64,000 bases of DNA from Lacrimispora amygdalina (lineage in GTDB: Bacteria > Bacillota > Clostridia > Lachnospirales > Lachnospiraceae). Positions 52,563 through 58,911 of the stretch are shown here, piece by piece. The stretch covers positions 1-64,000 of the forward strand of contig NZ_OAOF01000021.1 in assembly GCF_900205965.1 (NCBI RefSeq). The letters are read 5' to 3'. The notes beneath the pieces are model-generated. The model saw only the letters and a list, made by a program, of their open reading frames with translations. It had not been told where the DNA came from and did not search any database. The translations under genes were made by a program, and so were the position numbers. The stretch's first letter is position 1. Each line of letters begins with the position of its first letter.

Positions 52563-52605
52563 AAAAAGAGGACTTCCGGAATGATCTGGATCGCCCTCTT
52601 TTTTT
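52563..52605 (+). terminator. Terminator of tRNA-Gly
   Basis: Arms AAAAAGAGG (52563-52571) and CCTCTTTTTTT (52595-52605), with T-run on the plus strand, 22 bases after the tRNA. Confidence 0.85.
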
Positions 52606-52730
52606 GGGTTTGACACCACTTTGATTTTTTTTACAGTATATACTGGCTGAACATTCCCGATAAAATCACGAACACGAAATTAACCCTATACAATTTATAC
52701 GCCAACTCTTTCTTTGCACGAATAGCTATA

Positions 52731-53177
52731 TCAATTATTCGGGCGGCAATCCTCACTGTTGCCAGGTTCTTTAATATGGAACATTTCATCGTTAATGCCA
52801 AGGAGATTGATCTGCAACGGATAGCTTTCCATAATTATGCCGTCATAATAAATGGTCACGGTATCGCCTACATTAAGTGGTTTGCTGTAATCAGCGATAT
52901 TAATACGAATAGCATCTCCCGAGCTGCGGATATCTTCACCTTCATCGGGCGTCACGATTGCTTCGTCTCCATCAATGCTGGCAATTTTGCCTTTGAACTT
53001 CACAACACCAGGCGCTTCAGTACCATCGGGGATTTCACTTTCCTGTGCTGGCGCTGTTATAGGCGTTTTATTTAGAATGGATTCTTTCGAGTCGGTGTTA
53101 ATATAGGCGTAAGCAGTTATACTGAGACACATAACGCACCCAAGTGTCATCAACATGATTGTTTTATTTTTTTTCAT
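52731..53177 (-). CDS. Exported protein of unknown function
   Basis: 148 residues. A positively charged start and hydrophobic stretch (TIMLMTLGCVMCLSITAYA) form a signal peptide, with possible cleavage near residue 24. A Pro/Glu-rich linker follows, then a small beta-rich domain from about residue 60 (VVKFKGKIASIDGDEAIVTP, and later GDTVTIYYDGIIMESYP), like DUF3221/YobA-type folds. The motif around SYPLQI is consistent with that family. It lies 50 bases downstream of the sigma factor gene on the same strand and is probably co-transcribed, hence a possible target or partner of it. Confidence 0.75.
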   Translation of the reverse strand: MKKNKTIMLMTLGCVMCLSITAYAYINTDSKESILNKTPITAPAQESEIPDGTEAPGVVKFKGKIASIDGDEAIVTPDEGEDIRSSGDAIRINIADYSKPLNVGDTVTIYYDGIIMESYPLQINLLGINDEMFHIKEPGNSEDCRPNN

Positions 53178-53226
53178 TGTTATTCTCCTCTTAATTTTAT
53201 TTTAACATTTTGTTTTGCTCCTATCT

Positions 53227-53257
53227 TTTAGATGCGTCTGGCTTTGCGTTTTGTTGG
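53227..53257 (-). repeat. Direct repeat copy A: 3' end of the sigma gene
   Basis: 31-bp segment covering the last codons and stop of the sigma factor gene. It matches positions 54015-54045 at 25 of 31 bases in the same orientation, with identical blocks TTTAGATGCGTC and GTTTTGTTGG at the two ends and a diverged 9-bp middle. Confidence 0.85.
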
Positions 53258-53989
53258 CAATTTGTCTGAATTTCTAAAAAATACGATTAAAGCTGTCACC
53301 GACAACAAAAAACTTATCCCGAGCACAATAACCCACGCATCAATTACTGGTGGTGTTGGGATATTGCCAGGCTTCTCCATTTCCGGGATTTCAATGTATT
53401 CTATATCAAATGCTCGAATCAGTTTATAAACAAAGCCTGTGCCTAGCATGATGACAAGCGCAGCCATAGTAGAAAGCACGGCACGCAGTTTTTTAATGGA
53501 CATATTATAGGTCCATTGAATTGTACCGATCGGCTTCTGCAACATGTGAGATATTTCTTTATGGCTCATACCACCCAATACCTTCAACGTAACAATCTGC
53601 TGTTGTTTTTCGTTCAGAGATGAAATCATACTGTAGTAGTTTTCCATATCGACAAAATCCTCGATACTTTTGTCATCAACTGGCAGTATTTCGGCGATAG
53701 TACTAATGTCAATAGCATGCTTTTCCTTACGGAGCAGCATAAGCGATTCATTTTTAACCACAGAATACAGCCATGTCAGCGCATGTGCTTTGGGAAATTT
53801 GTAAGGTTCGAGGCTAAATAGCTTGATAAGCGTATTTTGGACAGCGTCCTTACTCAGATCCTCGTTACCGGTAATCGAATATGCCACGCCGTACATAAGA
53901 CGAAAATACTGTTGGTACAAAATTTCAAATCCACGCGGTTCTTTGTTTTTTATCAAATCAAATATGGTATCAATTTTAACTCTATTCAT
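53228..53989 (-). CDS. ECF-like sigma factor with C-terminal membrane domain
   Basis: 253 residues. Residues 15-90 form sigma region 2 (FEILYQQYFRLMYGVAYSIT, DAVQNTLIKLF, WLYSVVKNESLMLLRKEK). Residues 120-172 form region 4 (LNEKQQQIVTLKVLGGMSHK and the helix-turn-helix EISHMLQKPIGTIQ). Unlike normal ECF factors, two membrane helices follow (about 174-191 and 218-238) with an exposed Pro/Glu-rich loop between, and a basic tail. The AAAGGAGG ribosome site decides for the ATG at 53989. It precedes an exported-protein gene. The membrane part may replace a separate anti-sigma factor. The region is more AT-rich in style than its neighbours. Confidence 0.85.
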   Translation of the reverse strand: MNRVKIDTIFDLIKNKEPRGFEILYQQYFRLMYGVAYSITGNEDLSKDAVQNTLIKLFSLEPYKFPKAHALTWLYSVVKNESLMLLRKEKHAIDISTIAEILPVDDKSIEDFVDMENYYSMISSLNEKQQQIVTLKVLGGMSHKEISHMLQKPIGTIQWTYNMSIKKLRAVLSTMAALVIMLGTGFVYKLIRAFDIEYIEIPEMEKPGNIPTPPVIDAWVIVLGISFLLSVTALIVFFRNSDKLPTKRKARRI

Positions 53990-54014
53990 TACTGCCTCCT
54001 TTATTATTATGTTA

Positions 54015-54045
54015 TTTAGATGCGTCAGCATTGTTGTTTTGTTGG
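54015..54045 (-). repeat. Direct repeat copy B: degraded sigma 3'-end remnant
   Basis: Matches 53227-53257 at 25 of 31 positions, same orientation. Read in the frame of the gene end it gives K-P-T-K followed by diverged codons, an in-frame TGA and then R-I-stop, against L-P-T-K-R-K-A-R-R-I-stop in the intact gene. It lies immediately upstream of the sigma gene and looks like the leftover of a second copy. Confidence 0.75.
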
Positions 54046-54183
54046 TTTTTTTTATAAAATTAAATCCGCCTAAATAATTATGGGCAGCGGTTTCTGGCTG
54101 GTTTCGAGATAATATTTAGGGCGGTGGACGTCTATCTCATGTTCAAAATACGATGATCTCGTTCATAGTCTGTACACATTTAT

Positions 54184-54228
54184 AAAAAAATCCCAGTAAA
54201 TACAAGTTCCCTTGTAAATACCAGGATT
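54184..54228 (-). terminator. Terminator downstream of acyP
   Basis: A long imperfect hairpin with outer arms AATCC (54189-54193) and GGATT (54224-54228) and inner TACAAG/CTTGTA pairing. On the minus strand it is followed by a run of seven T. It lies 16 bases after the acyP stop codon. Confidence 0.85.
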
Positions 54229-54243
54229 ATTTATATTTCAATT

Positions 54244-54519
54244 TCATCTTATCTGAAAAACAGATTCATGTCTGACAGGTATTAGATCTGCTTCATAATT
54301 CTCGATTCTGATAAAGCGATCTCCCTTTAACAGCTCGAATAAATGATCAATTTTCTCTCGTTCCCCCTCAAGTTCCAACTCCACACGTCCATCATCCAGA
54401 TTCCTCACCCAGCCTGCCAGTTTTAGCTGACTGGCAAACTGCATGGTCCGAAAGCGGAAGCCCACTCCCTGAACTCTTCCGCTGACACAAATATGCTGTC
54501 TGATTATTTCTCTGTTCAT
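54244..54519 (-). CDS. acyP: Acylphosphatase
   Basis: 91 residues. Hydrolyses carboxyl-phosphate bonds such as acetyl-phosphate. Catalytic motif VSGRVQGVGFRFRT near residues 12-25 (phosphate-binding loop with Arg) and the catalytic Asn in GWVRNLDDGRVE near 36-47 are present. It follows the GGDEF-EAL gene by 14 bases. Acetyl-phosphate from PduL would be a plausible substrate, but no direct link is shown. Confidence 0.95.
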   Translation of the reverse strand: MNREIIRQHICVSGRVQGVGFRFRTMQFASQLKLAGWVRNLDDGRVELELEGEREKIDHLFELLKGDRFIRIENYEADLIPVRHESVFQIR

Positions 54520-54533
54520 GTATTCACCGCCTT

Positions 54534-56666
54534 CTATTCATCTTGTGGAACCAGAGTCACTGTTTCATTAAGAAGTTTCTCAAAGGACTCCACCGGCATC
54601 GGTCTGGCAAATACGTATCCCTGTACAATATTACAACCTGCTGTCTTTAGGAAGTCGACTGTTTCCGTGTATTCCACCCCTTCTGCAATCGTTTTAATCT
54701 GAAGTTCCTTCGCCATTCGAATAATATTGGATATAACAATGCGTTCCCTTCTGATATCATTGCTTTTCCTGAAAAACATAATATCCAGTTTAACAATATC
54801 TATGGATAGATTCTTTAAAAGATTCAAAGAAGAGTAGCCTGCTCCGAAATCATCCAGGGAACAGATAAATCCCTTTTCATGAAGTCTTGCCACCAGACCA
54901 TTAAAAACAGTATCATCAGTAAGCATAACCGTTTCTGTAAATTCCAATTCCAGCACACCGTCAGGAATCTCGTATTTCTCCTTAATACTTCCATAATAAT
55001 CGACAAAATCATCTCTCAGTATCCCAACTTTTGAGACGTTCACAGCCAGATTAATCGGTTTTCTTCCTGATTTTAAATACTGGTGCAGCCATTGGCATGA
55101 TCTTTCAAACATATAGCGGTCCAGCATAATAATTTTTTCATCCCGTTCCATAATTGGAATAAACTGCCCAGGCAGTATGGTTCCTTTCCTGGGGTTTTCC
55201 CATCTTACCAGTACTTCTCCCCCTACAATCTCATTATCCTTCTGTATAGAGACCTTAGGTTGTATAAAGATCCGAAATTCCTGTCTTTTAATAGCACCTT
55301 CCATTTCGGATTCCAGCTCTGATTCATCCACAACCTTGTCCCGCATTTCCTTGTTGTAAATACCAAACTGATTACCGGGGAGATTTTTTGTATATTTTTG
55401 TGCAATGTTGGCACGATTTACAATGTTATCTATGGATACATTCCTGTCCTCTTCTTCCAGGAAATAAACTCCCATGCAAAGCTCCGTAGCAATTCTTTTA
55501 TTGTAAGACAACTCCTTTTGTCGAAATTCTTCAATCAGCTTTTGAAAGCAGTTCTGCAGCTCCGTCCGCAATTCATATTGGTATAGACCTGCAAAATTAT
55601 CTGCAGACACTCTGCAGAACAGGGAATTCTGCCCCGAGCATTTTTGCAGCAGATCAGCAATCTCTATAAGAATGCGGTCTCCTTCCTCATACCCGAGAAC
55701 ATCATTAATAATTTTAAATTTTTTGATATCACAATACCATACCGCATAGCGCTTTAAGTCAGCGGTCCGCAGGATTCGCACCGCTTCTTTTTTAAATGAA
55801 TGAAAATTCCGGCTGCGGGTCAGGGAATCCGTATAGGCGATGTTCACCAATGTCTTCTGATTCGCTGTAATTGTCCTGTATTGCTTGTAGAAAAAGACAA
55901 AAAATAAACCTGAGGATATCAAAATCATAATTCCGATCCCAACAGCCATCTCCATATATATACCCTGCAAACCCGATTTAGGAAAAACATTCAACAAATA
56001 CCAGTCATTGTATTCCAACGGAATTAGAACAGTAAAATCATGCTTATTCTTTGTAAAATTCAACTCCGATGATGTCTGCTGGTGATTGGTTATCATTTCA
56101 TAAGTCTTATTTCTTATACTATTCCAGTCTGTTGCATCACGATTACCATTCGCTGCTATGTAATACCCTTTGTTATCTAAAACAGCGCAGATCCCCACTC
56201 CTGCCAGGGTCTGGGTATTTAACATCTGGTTCAGCATATAACGGGCATTCCCTGCATAAAGGTATCCCAGGGGCTGGTTCTTGTCCCCCTTTATCATTAC
56301 AGTCAAATAGGTATCTTCTCTGTCTAACCTTGACCAGTCAAGTTTTTTAGCATACTCAATCTTCATGCCTTCCTTCGAATGATTCATACGGTCAATGATT
56401 TCCGGAAGCTGTCTGGCATGTTCAGAATCCATGCCTCTAAAACCTGCTGCCATTGTTTTCAGAAGGCGTATATCTCCTTCAATTTGGCTTTTTACCGTAG
56501 ACTGATTTTGCTTTGCTGCACTATAATAATCATAATTGTTTTCTATTTCATTTTTCCGTATCATATAGATTAGAAAACTCAAACAGCAGATAATCAGAAA
56601 CAGCCATAGGAGTACAGGAATCGCCATATCCAATTTTCTAATCCTGATCTCATCCTTAGCATGCAT
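54534..56666 (-). CDS. Membrane GGDEF-EAL protein, probable c-di-GMP phosphodiesterase
   Basis: About 710 residues. Two membrane helices (about 15-37 and 250-272) enclose an extracellular Cache-like sensor. The GGDEF domain is degenerate: the signature reads RVSADNF instead of RGGDEF, so cyclase activity is unlikely. The EAL domain keeps EVLVRW (EAL variant), NLAVNVSK, ELEFTET, DDFGAGYSSL, VKLD, AEGVEYTE and QGYVFARP, consistent with active phosphodiesterase. An AAGGAG ribosome site favours the ATG at 56666 (MHAKDEIRIRK) over 56702. acyP follows in the same transcript. Confidence 0.9.
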   Translation of the reverse strand: MHAKDEIRIRKLDMAIPVLLWLFLIICCLSFLIYMIRKNEIENNYDYYSAAKQNQSTVKSQIEGDIRLLKTMAAGFRGMDSEHARQLPEIIDRMNHSKEGMKIEYAKKLDWSRLDREDTYLTVMIKGDKNQPLGYLYAGNARYMLNQMLNTQTLAGVGICAVLDNKGYYIAANGNRDATDWNSIRNKTYEMITNHQQTSSELNFTKNKHDFTVLIPLEYNDWYLLNVFPKSGLQGIYMEMAVGIGIMILISSGLFFVFFYKQYRTITANQKTLVNIAYTDSLTRSRNFHSFKKEAVRILRTADLKRYAVWYCDIKKFKIINDVLGYEEGDRILIEIADLLQKCSGQNSLFCRVSADNFAGLYQYELRTELQNCFQKLIEEFRQKELSYNKRIATELCMGVYFLEEEDRNVSIDNIVNRANIAQKYTKNLPGNQFGIYNKEMRDKVVDESELESEMEGAIKRQEFRIFIQPKVSIQKDNEIVGGEVLVRWENPRKGTILPGQFIPIMERDEKIIMLDRYMFERSCQWLHQYLKSGRKPINLAVNVSKVGILRDDFVDYYGSIKEKYEIPDGVLELEFTETVMLTDDTVFNGLVARLHEKGFICSLDDFGAGYSSLNLLKNLSIDIVKLDIMFFRKSNDIRRERIVISNIIRMAKELQIKTIAEGVEYTETVDFLKTAGCNIVQGYVFARPMPVESFEKLLNETVTLVPQDE

Positions 56667-56783
56667 AAAAGTCAGACTCCTTGTAGAAATATAAACTGAC
56701 ATCTGGTTCTTTTATGTTAATTATAGCTTTTTATGGAACGTTTGGCAATGATTACATAATCTAAGTTTTTTTTCATAAAAGGG

Positions 56784-56812
56784 TTGATTTTTCACATTCT
56801 ATTTGTTATACT
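56784..56812 (+). promoter_or_regulatory. Promoter of tRNA-Thr
   Basis: -35 TTGATT (56784-56789), 17-bp spacer, -10 TATACT (56807-56812), 34 bases before the tRNA. A perfect inverted repeat TTCGGC-ACTT-GCCGAA (56821-56836) lies in the short leader, close to the transcription start. Confidence 0.8.
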
Positions 56813-56846
56813 GTCAAAGGTTCGGCACTTGCCGAAATTCCGGATT

Positions 56847-56919
56847 GCTTCCGTAGCGCAGTTGGTAGCGCAACGCATTCGTAATGCGTGGGTCGGGGGT
56901 TCGAGTCCCCCCGGGAGCT
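56847..56919 (+). tRNA. tRNA-Thr (anticodon CGT)
   Basis: 73 nt. Acceptor GCTTCCG/CGGGAGC (one G-U pair), D-arm GCGC/GCGC, anticodon stem ACGCA/TGCGT with loop TTCGTAA (anticodon CGT), T-arm GGGGG/CCCCC with loop TTCGAGT. CCA is not encoded. Confidence 0.95.
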
Positions 56920-56928
56920 GTTAGAAAA

Positions 56929-56952
56929 CCTCGTGATTACGGGGCTTTTTTT
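56929..56952 (+). terminator. Terminator of tRNA-Thr
   Basis: Arms CCTCGT (56929-56934) and ACGGGG (56939-56944) with a GATT loop, followed by C and seven T. The stop codon of the opposite-strand holin gene lies inside it. Confidence 0.85.
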
Positions 56953-57173
56953 ATGCTTATATCTTCCTGTTCCACTTTTAATTCAGGTAGTCCGGCTATT
57001 GACGTAAGAAGTGAGATAATACCGGCTAGTCCTGCCGTAGAAGCTACCATTACCCAGTTGACTTCCGACATAGCCGCTGTGGTTCCTATTGTGGCAAGTG
57101 CGGTCTGTGCCATTGTTTTTATCGCTCTGATTCCTGCAGCTTTTATCCATCTTATCAGATATTCTTTATTCAT
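56937..57173 (-). CDS. Orphan phage holin, r1t-like
   Basis: 78 residues. The N-terminal NKEYLIRWIKAAGIRAIKTM and the two hydrophobic helices (about 20-36 and 40-62, the second with STAGLAGIISLLTSIAGLPE) match small r1t-type phage holins, which make membrane holes for endolysins. The C-terminal tail is charged. No endolysin, tail or integrase gene is nearby, so this is a prophage remnant or a domesticated holin. Its 3' end overlaps the tRNA-Thr terminator on the other strand, suggesting the phage sequence was cut off exactly at the tRNA end. Confidence 0.8.
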   Translation of the reverse strand: MNKEYLIRWIKAAGIRAIKTMAQTALATIGTTAAMSEVNWVMVASTAGLAGIISLLTSIAGLPELKVEQEDISIKKAP

Positions 57174-57270
57174 TCCTTTTTCCTCCTTATAAAATTAATC
57201 TATACTATAAATTATGCTGGTCCCGACAAATATATTAATGATTCTACATTTCCATGCAACTGGATAATAA

Positions 57271-57296
57271 AAAACCGGCAATTAAGCCGGTTTTTT
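57271..57296 (-). terminator. Terminator after the 41-residue membrane peptide gene
   Basis: Arms AAAACCGGC (57271-57279) and GCCGGTTTT (57286-57294) with loop AATTAA; T-runs on both strands. It lies 11 bases after the small gene stop codon and also separates it from the holin gene. Confidence 0.9.
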
Positions 57297-57306
57297 ATCA
57301 TATCAA

Positions 57307-57432
57307 TCATGTATTCTTCTTTATATAAATTTTGAGTGCTTTAATAGCAAGAAATAAAGCATACATGCCCATTCCTATGCCAAATATTCCTATAAGTAAA
57401 AGAATTAAATTAATAACCGAAAGAATCATCAT
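57307..57432 (-). CDS. 41-residue hydrophobic membrane peptide
   Basis: A very short gene with good signals. The AAGGAGGG ribosome site (57442-57449) stands 9-10 bases before ATG-ATG, and a terminator follows the TGA. The peptide begins MMILSVINLILLLIGIF, continues with a glycine-rich stretch (GIGMGMYALFLAIKAL) and ends with the basic tail KIYIKKNT. One membrane helix fills about residues 3-32. It could be a type I toxin-like peptide or a small membrane regulator; similar short peptides are common in Clostridia, but I do not recognise a named family. No antisense RNA promoter is evident. Confidence 0.65.
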   Translation of the reverse strand: MMILSVINLILLLIGIFGIGMGMYALFLAIKALKIYIKKNT

Positions 57433-57461
57433 AATTCACGGCCCTCCTTATAACACCATGT

Positions 57462-57821
57462 CTATCCCAGAATAACATCTTTCTTTTCAAGGATTGCCGT
57501 TGCTGCCGCACAGGCCGGACAATCACAATAGATTGCACCTGCAGACTTGATTTTTTTAGCATGTCCAGCAATATTCTTTGCAGTATCTGCTCCGAAAACA
57601 CGAATTCCGTCATCAGATTCTGCAAAACCGATTAACATGTCAATTGGTACCACATCCGCTTTCAGCTCATCCATAAATTTTTTCGTTTCCGTTGCTTCCT
57701 GTTCTGTTCCAACGGCATCCAACCAGTTCTGGGCTGCTGTTTTTGCCTCTTTACTACAGGACGGCGCATTGATTAGTTCGTGTGCTTTTTCAACAATATA
57801 ATTCAATACTTCTTTACTCAT
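57462..57821 (-). CDS. Small conserved clostridial protein with CDCPAC motif
   Basis: About 119 residues, helical and acidic, without signal peptide. The ATG at 57821 has a perfect AAGGAGG ribosome site 8 bases upstream and gives MSKEVLNYIVEK; the longer start at 57842 lies before this site. Distinct features are the segment PSCSKEAKTAAQNWLDAVGT and a C-terminal CDCPAC motif that could bind metal or form disulfides. Similar proteins in Clostridia are sometimes labelled Hsp90-like chaperones, a label the sequence does not support. Function unknown; it has its own promoter. Confidence 0.8.
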   Translation of the reverse strand: MSKEVLNYIVEKAHELINAPSCSKEAKTAAQNWLDAVGTEQEATETKKFMDELKADVVPIDMLIGFAESDDGIRVFGADTAKNIAGHAKKIKSAGAIYCDCPACAAATAILEKKDVILG

Positions 57822-57857
57822 ATGGTATACCTCCTTCTTCATCTGGAAATTAGTTAC

Positions 57858-57886
57858 ATTTTATCACAAATAATATAGTTTTTCAA
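57858..57886 (-). promoter_or_regulatory. Promoter of the CDCPAC protein gene
   Basis: On the minus strand, -35 TTGAAA (57881-57886), 17-bp spacer, -10 TAAAAT (57858-57863), about 37 bases before the ATG. Confidence 0.75.
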
Positions 57887-57920
57887 TTTTAGATATTAGA
57901 AATGCCAATTGCCGAAATTT

Positions 57921-58817
57921 TTATGTCTGCATGCTCTGCCCACCATCTACATGCAGAACCTGACCGGTTACGTAGGATGAATCCTCACTTGCCAGATATA
58001 CATAGGTTGGGGCAAGCTCAAACGGCTGACCTGCTCGTTTCATTGGTGTATTGGAGCCGAAAGTCGGTATATAATCAGCTGGCCAGCTGGCTGGCTGAAG
58101 CGGCGTCCAGATAGGTCCCGGTGCAACTGCATTTACACGGATTCCATCCGAGACAAGTGAATGTGCCATAGCACGGGTAAAACTGACTATTGCACCTTTC
58201 GTGCTGGAATAGTCAATCAGCCATTTATTTCCTTCATAAGCGGTAACTGAGGTAGTATTAATGATAGAACTGCCACATTTCAAATAAGGAAGAACCAGCT
58301 TCGTCATCATGAATAATCCATAAAAGTTGACTTCAAATGTAAGCCTCATTTGCTTTTCTGAAATATTTTCTATTCCCGTCTGAGGGAACTGTACGCCTGC
58401 ATTATTTACAAGAATATCAATTCCACCGAAAAACGCTACCGTGTCAGATACCGCATTTTTACAGAACGCTTCATCTCTTATATCGCCAGAAATCAGCAGG
58501 CATCTCCTGCCCTGTTTTTCCACGTAACATTTTGTTATAAGGGCATCCTCATGTTCATCGAAATAAACAATACATATATCAGCTCCTTCTTTAGCAAAAG
58601 CCAGTGCTACTGCTCTTCCGATTCCGCTGTCTCCTCCGGTAATTAATGCAATTTTGTTCTTTAATTTTCCTGTTCCAATGTAATCTGGATTATCAAAAAC
58701 AGGTTTGGGATCCATTAATGTCTCTAAGCCAGGCTGGTTTGGCTGGTGCTGAGGTGGAAATTGAACCGGAGTCTGCTCGCAGACTTCCTTATAACCTAAG
58801 TATGGGTAACAATTCAT
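57921..58817 (-). CDS. Short-chain dehydrogenase/reductase, YghA/YdaD-like
   Basis: 298 residues. A 45-residue N-terminal extension (PVQFPPQHQPNQPGLETLM) typical of the YghA/general-stress-protein-39 subgroup precedes the Rossmann domain. Cofactor motif ITGGDSGIGRAVA, NNAG, catalytic Ser in TTSVTAY and YSSTK with catalytic Tyr/Lys are complete. The C-terminal YVTGQVLHVDGGQ is standard. It probably reduces an aldehyde or oxidizes a sugar or polyol with NAD(P); the substrate is unknown. Confidence 0.92.
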   Translation of the reverse strand: MNCYPYLGYKEVCEQTPVQFPPQHQPNQPGLETLMDPKPVFDNPDYIGTGKLKNKIALITGGDSGIGRAVALAFAKEGADICIVYFDEHEDALITKCYVEKQGRRCLLISGDIRDEAFCKNAVSDTVAFFGGIDILVNNAGVQFPQTGIENISEKQMRLTFEVNFYGLFMMTKLVLPYLKCGSSIINTTSVTAYEGNKWLIDYSSTKGAIVSFTRAMAHSLVSDGIRVNAVAPGPIWTPLQPASWPADYIPTFGSNTPMKRAGQPFELAPTYVYLASEDSSYVTGQVLHVDGGQSMQT

Positions 58818-58911
58818 TTGCTATTTTCTCCAATCTATGTTCCTATAATTATCTTATATTAGATAGAGAAAGAACCTGTTACAGCAAAAAATGATAAATG
58901 GCTGAAAATGC

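Noticed and set aside
52634..52645. Perfect 12-bp palindrome CAGTATATACTG
   Set aside because: It lies between the tRNA-Gly terminator and the exported-protein gene end, not near a promoter; 12-bp palindromes in AT-rich DNA can arise by chance.
56884..57192. Plus-strand frame starting inside tRNA-Thr
   Set aside because: It starts within the tRNA, crosses its terminator and is antisense to the holin gene.
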